Assembly: GCA_000413015.1 (NCBI GenBank)
Contig: KE332516.1
Location: 124,001 to 188,000 of the forward strand
Source: Treponema socranskii subsp. paredis ATCC 35535
GTDB taxonomy: Bacteria; Spirochaetota; Spirochaetia; Treponematales; Treponemataceae
DNA: 64,000 nucleotides
Reading direction: 5' to 3'
Shown here: piece by piece, positions 34,623 through 42,078 of the stretch
Position numbering within the stretch: position 1 is the stretch's first letter
How the letters are laid out: each line of letters starts with the position of its first letter
Program-made: the position numbers and the translations under genes
The notes under the pieces: model-generated
Databases searched by the model: none
Told to the model about the DNA's origin: nothing
What the model saw: the letters and a program-made list of their open reading frames with translations, nothing else

Positions 34623-35102
34623 TCAAAACTTCGCCGCCCACGCCGAAAGAAAAGCCGGATCCTGTTCGCCGTTCAGTACTTTGCCCCCGACGATTTTCGC
34701 TTTCGGTGCGCTCGGCTGTAAATGCGAAACGGCTTTATCGAAACCGAAACCGCTTCCGCCCGCCGTCGCGAACAGCACGATTTTTTTGCCGCTGAAATCA
34801 TATCGCTCGACGAAGGTATTGATAATCGACGGCGCAATCGACCACCAAACGGGAAACCCGATAAAAATCACATCATAATCGGAAATACGCGCATCTCCAC
34901 CCGCAATCTCGGGCCGAAACGACGGATCGGACATTTCTCTGCTCGTTCGCGATTGTTTATTCATCCAATTCAAATCCGCGCCGGTATACGGCTTGGCGGG
35001 TTTGATTTCATACAGATCCGCGCCTGAAGCATCCGCAAGCGTGCGCGCCGCATGGGAAGTTTTACCCGTTACGCTGAAAAATGCAACCAATTTTTTCGTC
35101 AT
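34623..35102 (-). CDS. Flavodoxin
   Basis: This 159-residue soluble FMN protein opens VAFFSVTGKTSHAA, the phosphate-binding loop of the flavodoxin fold. VIFIGFPVWWSIAP near residues 80-95 supplies an aromatic pair by the isoalloxazine ring, and ATAGGSGFG near 113 is the third loop. The form fits the Flavodoxin_4 group common in anaerobes, used as a one- or two-electron carrier or as a quinone/NAD(P)H-linked reductase. The physiological partner is unknown. It lies between the hydrolase remnant and the TAXI gene with its own spacing, and no operon partner overlaps. No signal peptide is present, so it acts in the cytoplasm. Confidence 0.85.
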   Translation of the reverse strand: MTKKLVAFFSVTGKTSHAARTLADASGADLYEIKPAKPYTGADLNWMNKQSRTSREMSDPSFRPEIAGGDARISDYDVIFIGFPVWWSIAPSIINTFVERYDFSGKKIVLFATAGGSGFGFDKAVSHLQPSAPKAKIVGGKVLNGEQDPAFLSAWAAKF

Positions 35103-35168
35103 ACCCGTATCTTCCTCTTAACAATTATTAAATTTCATATCAAATTTATTAAATATCTTCATGGCGGC

Positions 35169-35325
35169 TTTTTGCGCCTGCGCCGCAAAAACCGGGCTTT
35201 TCGGGATTCCTCCGTCCGGCTTCATTCCTCCGCTCGCAGCGCTCGCTTCGGAACGGCTTCGCCGTCCCTTCAATCCCTGCCGCACCGTAAGCGCAAATCA
35301 CAGCGTCGCCGTACCGCGCGGCAGG
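35169..35325. other. Intergenic hairpin cluster downstream of the TAXI gene
   Basis: TTTTTGCG (35169-35176) pairs with CGCAAAAA (35184-35191), CCTGCCGC (35276-35283) pairs with GCGGCAGG (35318-35325), and a short ACGGC/GCCGT stem lies near 35254-35266. They probably terminate the TAXI transcript. No gene is supported in this gap. Confidence 0.4.
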
Positions 35326-35353
35326 AATTTCGTCAGCGATCGAATGAGGTCCG

Positions 35354-36346
35354 TCAATCGAACGAAACGCCGATTTCGCGGTAATAGCGTTTTGCGCCTT
35401 CATGCAGCGGCAAACCTGCAATATCCTTTACCGCATCCTGCGCCTTCAAGCCTTTTAAATTGCGCTGCGCGTTTCCGAGTTCGTCGACGTTTTCCCAAAA
35501 GGTTTTCGTGAGCATATACACCGTTTCATCGTCGAGCGTCGAATTGCAAAACATCAACATTTTAATAGCCGTCGTGCCGACATCCGCGTTTTGTCCGGGA
35601 TAGGTTCCCGCGGGAATCGTATAGCGCGCATACCACGGATAGGATGAACGAAGCTTTTCGAGGATATCGTCTCCGATCGAAACGAGCGTACATCCTGACG
35701 AGCAGGCTTGAGAAACGGCGGCTGCGGGAATGCCGCTCATAATCCATGCGCCGTCGAGCGTACCGTTTTGGAGCATATCGGCGGCATCTCCGAAAGCGAT
35801 GTATTCGGTTTGAATGTCGGACGGATAACTCAAGCCCGCCGCGGTAAAGTGGTTTTTGCATTCGCCTTCAACGCTCGATCCTGCAGCGGCGACGGCAAAG
35901 TGTTTACCCTTGATGCCGGAAAGAGATGCGATGCCGGACTTTTTTGTAACGACGACCTGATTCGGATTAAAATACAAACCCGCAATGATGCGGAGATTTT
36001 TATTCGCAGCGCCTTCAAAGCTGTCGGTACCCTTATAGCTTTGAAAGCAGTTCGAGCTCACCGCGATCGACACTTGCGACTCTCCGTCGGCAATCTGATT
36101 GAGGTTGTCGATGCCGCCGTTCGACGCTTGACTCGACGCGCTCACAAAATCGATTTTCGTGTCCCACACATTCGTGATCGCGGCTCCTACCGCATAGAGC
36201 GCCCCCGAAGCGGATGCCGTCGGAAATTTAATCGTCACTTTTTCGTGTCCGCCCGACGCAGTTTTTTTCCCGCTGCAGCCTGCAAGTACCGCGGCCGCAA
36301 AAACCGCGGCAAACCCGATCTTCATCTTCATAGATACGTTTTTCAT
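35354..36346 (-). CDS. TAXI-family TRAP transporter solute-binding lipoprotein
   Basis: This 330-residue extracytoplasmic binding protein has signal peptide and lipobox LAGC (Cys23), so it is membrane-anchored. The mature protein carries TAXI-family text: FPTASASGALYAVGAAITN near the start, then NGGIDNLNQI, LYFNPNQVVVTKKSGI, KGKHFAVAAAGSS and an IPAGTYPGQ segment near the C-terminus. TAXI proteins deliver small carboxylates or amino acids such as glutamate to fused TRAP permeases. ATG at 36346 is chosen because GGGAG lies just upstream and the signal peptide begins there. It lies downstream of the fused permease gene after a 435-bp gap full of hairpins, which may tune relative expression. Confidence 0.88.
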   Translation of the reverse strand: MKNVSMKMKIGFAAVFAAAVLAGCSGKKTASGGHEKVTIKFPTASASGALYAVGAAITNVWDTKIDFVSASSQASNGGIDNLNQIADGESQVSIAVSSNCFQSYKGTDSFEGAANKNLRIIAGLYFNPNQVVVTKKSGIASLSGIKGKHFAVAAAGSSVEGECKNHFTAAGLSYPSDIQTEYIAFGDAADMLQNGTLDGAWIMSGIPAAAVSQACSSGCTLVSIGDDILEKLRSSYPWYARYTIPAGTYPGQNADVGTTAIKMLMFCNSTLDDETVYMLTKTFWENVDELGNAQRNLKGLKAQDAVKDIAGLPLHEGAKRYYREIGVSFD

Positions 36347-36429
36347 ATTTCTCCCATAAAAACTTTTGCAGAAAGTTTCAACTTTCGAAAAAGTTTTTAG
36401 CCGTGCGCAAACGCGCACACGTTCAATAG

Positions 36430-36598
36430 TCGAGTTTGCAAATACAGTGTATCGTACTTATGCGATTTTTATCGGAACGATACGTATACACGGCTACTGC
36501 AAACATCCAAGCAAACTCGAGATAAGAACGCTGCGATTTCGAGCAATGCACAGAAATCGCGAGTGTCTCCCATAAAAGAAAAACGCTTCAGCGTTTTT
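36430..36598 (-). repeat. Series of three inverted repeats between TRAP permease and TAXI genes
   Basis: TCGAGTTTGC 36430-36439 pairs with GCAAACTCGA 36511-36520 and encloses further pairing; GCGATTTC 36533-36540 pairs with GAAATCGC 36553-36560; AAAAACGCT 36579-36587 pairs with AGCGTTTTT 36590-36598. The last looks like a terminator with U-tracts in either direction. They could stop or protect transcripts between the permease and the binding-protein gene. Confidence 0.55.
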
Positions 36599-36781
36599 CG
36601 GCTCTAGACTCCAGCGACGGCGATATTTCAGACGGCGCTTTTTATCGTACCTCCTTAAAAAACCGAAAAGTTTTCAAAAAATCAACCGTGCGTTTTCACA
36701 GAACAAATACAAGCATCGCACCGGTATTAATAATTATTGACGGATATTTTATCGCGTAATCGTATTCTTGAGCAACTCCGC

Positions 36782-38746
36782 TTACGAGCGCTTTTCCGAA
36801 TCTGAAATCTTTTTCGCCGGCACTCGATTTTTTACGTATTGATAAATGCTCACCGCAGCGAGGAGCGCAAAGCCGATCGCATCGGAGGCGACGCCCGCAT
36901 AGAGTAAAAGAGGAGCGATCGCGATGAGAGAGAGCCGTTCGAAAAGGGATGCGCGGCGCAAAAGCCATCCTTCAAGACCCGCGACGAGCGTGACCGTTCC
37001 GACCGATGCCGTAAACACAGACCAGAGACTCATCGCAAGAGGAGCGCTTCCGCTTCCGATGAGCAGCACGGGATTTGCCAAAAAGAAAAACGGGATCAAA
37101 AATCCGACGAGCCCTATCCGCACGGCAAGCAGTCCGGTTTTAAGCTGATCCGAATCCGCGATGCCGGCTGCGACGTAGCAGCTGATTGCGACCGGAGGCG
37201 TGATATTCGAAAGGCACGCATAGATGAGGCAAAATAAATGCGCCGCTATCGGAAGTACGCCTGTCTTTATTAAAACGGGAACGGCGACAGCCTGCACGAT
37301 GACGTAGGCTGCAACTCCCGGAACCCCCATCCCCAATATCGTCGACATAACCATGACAAGGAGTCCCGTCAAATAGATGCTGTTGTTAGGCACAACGTTC
37401 AAAATCACGTAGCCCATATTGAGGCCGAGGCTTGTCAGCGTCACGGTTCCGATGATGACGCCGATGATAACGCAGGACACACCGACACCGACGGCACCTT
37501 TCGCACCTTCGACGCAGGCGGCGATTATTTTATCGCCTGTCATACGCGTATCTTTTCGGAGCCAGCTCGCGCCGACGGCCGCGAAAATCGCAGCGACAGC
37601 CGAAAGAAGCGGCGTAAATCCTTTCGCCATCATCGCGATAAGAAGCACGAGCGGGAGCACGAGATGCCCCTGCTCTTTCAGCACTTTTACGGCATCGGGG
37701 ATATGCTCTTTTGAAAGGCCGGGAAGTCCCATGCGCTTCGCTTCAAAATGAACGGCGAGCAGAATTCCCAAATAATACAAAAACGCGGGCACGATCGCTG
37801 CGAGCATGACGGTCGTATAACTTATGTTTAAAAATTCCGCCATGACAAAGCCGACGGCGCCCATGATCGGGGGACAGAATTGACCGCCGGTACTCGCCGT
37901 CGCTTCGACCGCCGCGGCGAATTCTTTTTTGTAGCCTGTCCGCTTCATAAGCGGGATCGTAATCGTACCGGTCGTTGCGACATTTGCGACGGCCGATCCG
38001 TTTATCATGCCCATGAGGGCGGAGGCTAAGACGGCGACTTTCGCAGGTCCGCCCGGCGTGCGCCCGACGAGCGTCAAAGAAAAATCGTTGATGAATTTTG
38101 AAAAACCGCTGTACTTTAAAAAAGAGCCGAACACGACGAATAAAAAAATATACGTCGCAGACACACCGACGCCGACACCCAAAATTCCCTGAGTGCCCCA
38201 AAACTGGGTGACGAGTACGCGCTTTATCGTAAAGCCGTTGTGTCCGAGCTGTCCCGGAATATATTTTCCGAAAAAATTATAGGCAAGGAAGAGCGCCGCA
38301 AGAAAAGCAAGGTTTCCCGAAGTACGGCGGGCAGCTTCAAAAACGACTGCGAGCGCAAGAGCGGCAACGGCGATTTGAAAAGGCGTGACGCGGCCGCCGC
38401 CCCGAGCGAGTGCCGTATAGTGAAGTATAAAATAGCCGAACGTAAAAAAAGCAAACGCGATGAGAAAAAAATCGACGACGGGAGGAAAGCGGCGTTTTCG
38501 GTTTTCTTTTTTTGTCGCAGGATATAACAGGAACGCGAACAAAAGCAAAAAGATGCTGTGAAACGCGCGCAGGTTTACGGCGCTCATCACTCCGACGGTA
38601 TTGAAATACAGCTGAAAGACGACCCAAACGCAGAGCAAAACCGAAATGACCTTTTCCGTCGGCCCGGTATACACTCTGGTACGGGAATCGGTATCCGTGT
38701 CTTCAAGCAATTTTTGCGCAAGGGCAGCTTCGGTCGATTTCGGCAT
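36782..38746 (-). CDS. Fused TRAP transporter permease (4TM/12TM)
   Basis: This 654-residue inner-membrane protein fuses the small (Q-like) and large (M-like) TRAP subunits, as is usual for TAXI systems. An N-terminal group of hydrophobic segments (about 50-165) is followed by a large subunit of about 12 segments containing GMINGSAVANVATTGTITIP, ATASTGGQFCPPIMGA and GMGVPGVAAYV motifs. It uses an ion gradient to import the TAXI-bound solute. ATG at 38746 is chosen: AGGAAG precedes it, and the longer start at 38788 would lie upstream of the predicted transcription start. The promoter faces that of the exported flavoprotein across about 30 bp. Confidence 0.9.
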   Translation of the reverse strand: MPKSTEAALAQKLLEDTDTDSRTRVYTGPTEKVISVLLCVWVVFQLYFNTVGVMSAVNLRAFHSIFLLLFAFLLYPATKKENRKRRFPPVVDFFLIAFAFFTFGYFILHYTALARGGGRVTPFQIAVAALALAVVFEAARRTSGNLAFLAALFLAYNFFGKYIPGQLGHNGFTIKRVLVTQFWGTQGILGVGVGVSATYIFLFVVFGSFLKYSGFSKFINDFSLTLVGRTPGGPAKVAVLASALMGMINGSAVANVATTGTITIPLMKRTGYKKEFAAAVEATASTGGQFCPPIMGAVGFVMAEFLNISYTTVMLAAIVPAFLYYLGILLAVHFEAKRMGLPGLSKEHIPDAVKVLKEQGHLVLPLVLLIAMMAKGFTPLLSAVAAIFAAVGASWLRKDTRMTGDKIIAACVEGAKGAVGVGVSCVIIGVIIGTVTLTSLGLNMGYVILNVVPNNSIYLTGLLVMVMSTILGMGVPGVAAYVIVQAVAVPVLIKTGVLPIAAHLFCLIYACLSNITPPVAISCYVAAGIADSDQLKTGLLAVRIGLVGFLIPFFFLANPVLLIGSGSAPLAMSLWSVFTASVGTVTLVAGLEGWLLRRASLFERLSLIAIAPLLLYAGVASDAIGFALLAAVSIYQYVKNRVPAKKISDSEKRS

Positions 38747-38775
38747 ACGGCTTCCTAAGAGTTTATATGCGGTCG

Positions 38776-38804
38776 ATTGTATAAACATACATCGGAAAAG
38801 TCAA
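38776..38804 (-). promoter_or_regulatory. Promoter of the TRAP permease gene
   Basis: -35 TTGACT at 38804-38799, a 17-bp spacer and -10 TACAAT at 38781-38776. It decides the ATG at 38746, since the ATG at 38788 lies within the promoter. Confidence 0.7.
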
Positions 38805-38834
38805 TGATTTTGAAATTCGGCTCACGTTAAGGAT

Positions 38835-38863
38835 TTGACAAAACGAGGACGACATCTTTTAAT
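38835..38863 (+). promoter_or_regulatory. Promoter of the exported flavoprotein gene
   Basis: -35 TTGACA (consensus) at 38835-38840, a 17-bp spacer and -10 TTTAAT at 38858-38863. Its -35 is 30 bp from that of the divergent TRAP promoter, so one regulator could act on both. Confidence 0.65.
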
Positions 38864-38924
38864 TCATAAAAATTTATGTACAATATTAGAGGGTAGTTTT
38901 ATTTCTTATAATGCTGGAGGTCAT

Positions 38925-40730
38925 ATGAAAAGATTCCGTATCATTGCCTGTATTTCAGGCATTGTATTTTTAGCGGCGGCCTTATCCTGCGGAGGGAAAA
39001 AAGGCATGGCAAAAGACGGTACTTATACCGGTACCGCAATCGCCCATAACGGCCCGCTCACCGTCGAAGTAGGCTTTACAAAAGGCGTTATCACGTCGGT
39101 AACCGTAACGCAGCACACTGAAACTAAGGGTGTAAGTGAAAACGCTATCGCGAAGGTTTCCGAAGCGATCGTAAAAAACAATTCTACAAACGTCGATTCC
39201 GTAAGCGGCGCTACGATCACTTCTTATGCTATTAAAACGGCCGTACAGAATGCGATCAAACAGGCAGGCGGACAGCCGGGCAATTATGCTAAAGAGGTTT
39301 CCAAAGCAAACGAGGGAGACAAAACGCTCGAATGCGATGTTGTCGTCATCGGAGCAGGAGGCGGCGGTATAACGGCAGCTGCGCGGGCGCAAGAACAGGG
39401 AGCGAAGGTTATCCTCATCGAAAAGAACGGACAGGTAGGCGGTGACACCGCTCTTAACGCAGGCACCCTCATAGCGACCGGTTCGAAGTTTCAAAGAGAA
39501 CGGTTAAAAGAAACCAAAGACTCTCCGGAACTGGCATACAGCGATATCATGCGCATCGGAAAAAATGTAAACGATCCCGTCTTGGTTTCCATGATCACCA
39601 AAACCATCGGCAAAACGGTAGACTGGCTCATCGACGACATGAAAGTACCGTACAACGTTGCCGCAACACAATACCCCGATCATTCGGCTAACAGGCAGAT
39701 CGGCGTTGTAGGACGCTCTCCGGCATTCTTTGCCGCTATGCAAAAGAATTTTGAAAACCTCGGCGGAACATTGCTTTTGGAAACAAAAGGTGAATCTCTA
39801 ATCTTCGAAGACGGAGAAGTAAAAGGCGTTACGGCAAGCGACAAATCGGGCGCAAAAATTACGATCAAAGCGGCTTCCACCGTTATCGCCTCGGGCGGTT
39901 ACGGAGCGAACACGAAGCTTCTTCCGAATACCCTCACGGGATATATGTTTTACGGACGCAGCACGGACACGGGAGACGGCTTTACGATGGCAAAAGCAAT
40001 CGGTACGGATACCATTAACCTCGACTGCGTAAAAGTTTACGCTCAGGGCGTAGAAACAACTCCCGGAAGAGCTCTTGCGGCGACGGCATCTTCTACCGCA
40101 GCTTCCAACGGACACGGAACGATATACGTAAATACAAAGGGTGTTCGCGTCGTAAATGAAACGGGAACACTTGCAGCACAGACGGAAGCGACCGTAGCGC
40201 AGAGCGACAAAATCCTGTATCTCTTAATGGACGAAGATGCGTACCGCGCATACGTGGCAAAGAGCCTTGAAGACAAACTCGTCGCATCCGAAAACGATAT
40301 CGACAAATGGTACAATATTTCAAACGACGGCAAACCCGTAATCGCAAAAAGTGCAAATCTTGACGAACTGGCAAAAACTATGGGCATAGACGCAAGCGCC
40401 TTGCAAACAACCGTCGCAAAATACAACGACAACTGTGCAAAAGGAGTCGATCCGGAATTCGGCAAGAAAAACCCCGTCGCTCTTGCATCGGGCGGCACGT
40501 ACTACATCGTAGAACAGCGTCCACGCTTTTCCACAACCTTGGGCGGTTTAAAAGCCGATGCTTCCATGCAGCTGCTCTCAGGCGGAAAGCCCGTTAAAAA
40601 CTTATACGGAGCCGGAAGTGTTGTAGGCGGTGCAAACGGACGAGACTCGATGACTGCAATGATGAATTCATGGGCGATCGGTTCGGGACGCATCGCGGGT
40701 GAAAGCGCTGCAAAAAACGCAGGTAAATAA
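38925..40730 (+). CDS. Exported FMN-binding/FAD fumarate-reductase-like flavoprotein (lipoprotein)
   Basis: This 601-residue protein has a signal peptide with lipobox-like ALSC (Cys22). An FMN-binding domain (about 30-115) carries DSVSGATITS near 91-100, where Thr97 is the expected covalent flavin site attached by ApbE. A fumarate reductase/succinate dehydrogenase-type FAD domain starts with VVVIGAGGGGIT at about 139-150 and ends with GRDSMTAMMNSWAIGSGR. Family members reduce fumarate, urocanate, cinnamates or methacrylate outside the cytoplasm as terminal electron acceptors; the substrate here is unknown. No heme domain is present. GGAGG precedes the ATG at 38925. It is divergent from the TRAP permease, suggesting a linked acceptor uptake/reduction unit. 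Confidence 0.9.
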   Translation: MKRFRIIACISGIVFLAAALSCGGKKGMAKDGTYTGTAIAHNGPLTVEVGFTKGVITSVTVTQHTETKGVSENAIAKVSEAIVKNNSTNVDSVSGATITSYAIKTAVQNAIKQAGGQPGNYAKEVSKANEGDKTLECDVVVIGAGGGGITAAARAQEQGAKVILIEKNGQVGGDTALNAGTLIATGSKFQRERLKETKDSPELAYSDIMRIGKNVNDPVLVSMITKTIGKTVDWLIDDMKVPYNVAATQYPDHSANRQIGVVGRSPAFFAAMQKNFENLGGTLLLETKGESLIFEDGEVKGVTASDKSGAKITIKAASTVIASGGYGANTKLLPNTLTGYMFYGRSTDTGDGFTMAKAIGTDTINLDCVKVYAQGVETTPGRALAATASSTAASNGHGTIYVNTKGVRVVNETGTLAAQTEATVAQSDKILYLLMDEDAYRAYVAKSLEDKLVASENDIDKWYNISNDGKPVIAKSANLDELAKTMGIDASALQTTVAKYNDNCAKGVDPEFGKKNPVALASGGTYYIVEQRPRFSTTLGGLKADASMQLLSGGKPVKNLYGAGSVVGGANGRDSMTAMMNSWAIGSGRIAGESAAKNAGK

Positions 40731-40754
40731 ATAATCCGAAAATACACTTTGTAG

Positions 40755-40856
40755 AAAACGATACCGAAGCGGCAATTCCGTTTGACGTTTTCGTCCGAAA
40801 TGTACCGTCTCCTCGCGGCATTGCATCGCGAGGAGATTTCGTACCGGTATCGTTTT
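40755..40856 (+). terminator. Composite hairpin after the flavoprotein gene
   Basis: An outer 12-bp perfect stem (AAAACGATACCG 40755-40766 with 40845-40856) encloses a 9-bp stem CTCCTCGCG/CGCGAGGAG (40809-40817 with 40827-40835). It lies soon after the stop and ends in TTTT, so it is a likely terminator and is larger than needed for that role. Confidence 0.5.
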
Positions 40857-40951
40857 CATATATTTCATTTTCATGCAATATCGAAGATCGGATTTTCGAT
40901 TCGAGGTATAAAAATAATTAATAAAAAACAGATAAGAACCGGAAATCCGAT

Positions 40952-40973
40952 GCGCTTCAAAAAACCGAAGCGC
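40952..40973 (-). terminator. Hairpin downstream of tRNA-Lys
   Basis: Minus-strand GCGCTTC and GAAGCGC (40973-40952) pair around a T-rich loop, just after a T5 run following the tRNA 3' end. Confidence 0.5.
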
Positions 40974-40980
40974 GCAAAAA

Positions 40981-41053
40981 TGAGCTATTGCAGATTCGAA
41001 CTGCAGACCCACGCCTTAAAAGGGCGTTGCTCTACCTACTGAGCTAATAGCCC
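40981..41053 (-). tRNA. tRNA-Lys(UUU)
   Basis: The 73-nt cloverleaf reads 5' GGGCTAT on the minus strand, with acceptor stem GGGCTAT/ATAGCTC (one G-U pair), D-arm GCTC/GAGC, anticodon stem ACGCC/GGCGT with loop CTTTTAA (anticodon TTT, lysine), variable GGGTC, and T-arm TGCAG-TTCGAAT-CTGCA. The discriminator base is A and CCA is not encoded. Confidence 0.95.
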
Positions 41054-41171
41054 GCGCATAACATAGGGGTTACTATATTATTTTTTTTCTTCCGTGTCAA
41101 TAACCGGCAAAAAAATTGTAAAGGAATTTCATTCGATATTCGGGCTTGTATACATCGTCAAATGTTATCTA

Positions 41172-41200
41172 TTGCTAACATTTATAAAATTCGCTATACC
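41172..41200 (+). promoter_or_regulatory. Promoter of the exported unknown gene at 41239
   Basis: -35 TTGCTA at 41172-41177, a 17-bp spacer and -10 TATACC at 41195-41200, leaving a leader of about 32 nt containing GGAGG. Confidence 0.6.
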
Positions 41201-41238
41201 ATAGTCGAAACTTGACACACAAGTTTTACGGAGGTTAT

Positions 41239-41922
41239 ATGAAAAAAACGGCAATTACCGGCATATTGTCGGCAGTGCTTTTAACGACGGCGCTTTCGTT
41301 TGCCGCAGCCGATCCTGCGACGGATGTAAAGATCGATTACAAAATGGATCTTTCCTTAAAAAATCACGATGCCGATTATTTTACATGGACGGTCGGAAAC
41401 CAAACCGTGCAGGACAAATTCGATGCCGCATCGGGTGCAAGTCTCAACGGCTCCACGAGGGCATTCAACGCAGTCCGCTTCGCCGAACCGACGAAGGACA
41501 GAAAAGCTTCCCTGCCCGCAGGGCTTCGCAGCGTATTTTTATTTGCAATTGCAAATCCATCGTTTGTAAAAAGTCACGGACTTCAAGTGACGAATAACGC
41601 AGGCACCATTACCGTACGTTTTGTCCGCAAAACGAACGCGTTCGAATTGAAAACCGATAAAAAGGGAAATTTCAATCTGCTGACCGGATCGAAGATCGCA
41701 AAAAACGTCACCGACAAAAAAGACGACGGTTTTGTCGTCAAACCCGAATACTTAAAACAAGGCGGAGACGCAAGCAATATGGCCGACATCGATTGGAGCA
41801 AGATCCCGCTTGAAAAGGACGCGTTCAATCCCGACGCCGCCTATCATTACGACGGCAACGTAAAGTTTACGTTGAAAAATAACGTGCTTCGCATCGCAGG
41901 CACGCTCTCCCGTGTAAAATAA
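41239..41922 (+). CDS. Exported protein of unknown function
   Basis: This 227-residue protein has a clear signal peptide (KKTAITGILSAVLLTTALSFAAA) and no lipobox. The mature part is Asp/Lys-rich with many short beta stretches (FTWTVGNQ, ITVRFVRKTNAFEL, VKFTLKNNVLRIAGTL), suggesting a periplasmic or outer-envelope beta-sandwich or small barrel. No family was recognised. ATG at 41239 follows GGAGG by 4 nt; an in-frame upstream start at 41212 has none. It is monocistronic: a promoter lies upstream, a tRNA is divergent on one side, and strong hairpins separate it from the convergent lptD-like gene. Confidence 0.75.
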   Translation: MKKTAITGILSAVLLTTALSFAAADPATDVKIDYKMDLSLKNHDADYFTWTVGNQTVQDKFDAASGASLNGSTRAFNAVRFAEPTKDRKASLPAGLRSVFLFAIANPSFVKSHGLQVTNNAGTITVRFVRKTNAFELKTDKKGNFNLLTGSKIAKNVTDKKDDGFVVKPEYLKQGGDASNMADIDWSKIPLEKDAFNPDAAYHYDGNVKFTLKNNVLRIAGTLSRVK

Positions 41923-41938
41923 ATCGCTGTAGCGCAAC

Positions 41939-41987
41939 GGCGAGTTTAAAAGCGTTTCTAAATAAAGATATGCTTTCGAAACTCGCC
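41939..41987 (+). terminator. Terminator hairpin after the exported unknown gene
   Basis: GGCGAGTTT at 41939-41947 pairs perfectly with AAACTCGCC at 41979-41987, with an inner AAAGC/GCTTT pairing. It begins 17 bp after the stop. Confidence 0.6.
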
Positions 41988-42005
41988 ATTCAGTTGATAC
42001 ATAAA

Positions 42006-42024
42006 ACGGGTGAAAAAAGCCCGT
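42006..42024 (-). terminator. Short terminator after the lptD-like gene
   Basis: Minus-strand ACGGG and CCCGT (42024-42006) form a stem followed by TTTT. It is a weak five-pair stem but well placed 54 bp after the stop. Confidence 0.45.
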
Positions 42025-42078
42025 ACGATTTTACAAACAGCCGATGTCCGCCCTGCCCGGCTGCCCAAGACAAGCGGC

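Noticed and set aside
35149-35421. 90-codon minus-strand frame overlapping the TAXI 3' end
   Set aside because: It overlaps the conserved C-terminus of TAXI in another frame and covers hairpins; no ribosome-binding site.
36696-36781. Small coding frame after the TRAP permease stop (a DUF1850-like gene was considered)
   Set aside because: There is no usable start codon in the short open stretch and no family similarity. An AAGGAGG-like site near 36650 on the minus strand has no start codon at a useful distance.
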